A stretch of DNA of 7,674 nt from an uncultured bacterium (GTDB lineage Bacteria; Bacillota; Clostridia; Lachnospirales; Lachnospiraceae). Shown piece after piece: positions 7,629 to 7,674 of the stretch. The notes under the pieces are model-generated. The model was given only the letters and a program-made list of their open reading frames with translations. It did not search any database and was not told the DNA's origin. The stretch spans positions 1 through 7,674 of the forward strand of contig CAMTFT010000066.1 of NCBI GenBank assembly GCA_947071365.1, given 5' to 3'. The position numbers and the translations under genes were made by a program. The number at the start of each line of letters is the position of its first letter. Position 1 is the stretch's first letter.

Positions 7629-7674
7629 CTGTCTCTTATACACATCTGACGCTGCCGACGACTTAATAGGTGTA
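7629..7674 (+). other. Illumina Nextera i5-side adapter (artefact)
   Basis: Positions 7629-7647 are the reverse-complement Tn5 mosaic end CTGTCTCTTATACACATCT, 7648-7661 the rest of the Nextera read-1 overhang (GACGCTGCCGACGA), 7662-7669 an 8-nt index (CTTAATAG, i.e. i5 CTATTAAG), and 7670-7674 (GTGTA) the start of the P5 arm. From memory the index equals Nextera XT v2 S518; check against the kit list. Confidence 0.98.

Noticed and set aside
27..7647. 19-bp terminal inverted repeats suggesting a Tn5-like transposon.
   Set aside because: They are mosaic ends in the exact context of Nextera overhangs and indexes. No transposase gene lies between them.

Overview
The genomic part of this window (about 46-7628) looks like chromosomal DNA from a low-GC-lineage Gram-positive anaerobe, most likely a gut Lachnospiraceae/Clostridia member. 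The support is the pth-mfd gene order, the style of the proteins (Glu/Thr/Ala-rich extracytoplasmic lipoprotein, clostridial-type L,D-transpeptidase), the GGAGG-type ribosome binding sites and the TTGnnn-17-TATAAT promoters. The taxonomic call is inference from protein character, not from a marker gene. Both ends are not biology: 1-45 and 7629-7674 are complete Illumina Nextera adapter sequences, including 8-nt index barcodes. The two terminal genes are therefore cut by library construction, not by evolution.

All four genes are on the minus strand, so they read from right to left. (1) pth, peptidyl-tRNA hydrolase, C-terminal two thirds only (7226-7628). (2) mfd, complete transcription-repair coupling factor of 1201 aa (3624-7229), overlapping pth by four bases (ATGA). 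(3) A complete SurA/PrsA-like parvulin-type foldase lipoprotein of 528 aa (1824-3410), with its own promoter and a roughly 130-residue acidic insertion inside its parvulin domain. (4) A membrane-anchored L,D-transpeptidase with an N-terminal 16-residue tandem repeat (46-1691), cut by the left adapter just inside the YkuD domain. A rho-independent terminator (1770-1805) separates genes 3 and 4, and a strong promoter for gene 4 directly abuts it.

Functionally, pth and mfd are housekeeping genes: peptidyl-tRNA recycling, and clearing RNA polymerase stalled at DNA lesions. The two downstream genes act at the cell envelope: folding of secreted proteins outside the membrane, and peptidoglycan crosslinking. 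Both envelope proteins carry unusual low-complexity charged regions, acidic outside the cell in the foldase and mixed basic/acidic inside the cell in the transpeptidase.

I found no mobile element, CRISPR array, tRNA or rRNA, and no clearly new multi-gene system. The most interesting biological points are the foldase (acidic insertion plus apparent His-to-Tyr replacement of both parvulin histidines), the 48-bp coding repeat in the transpeptidase, and the unexplained stem-loops between mfd and the foldase gene.
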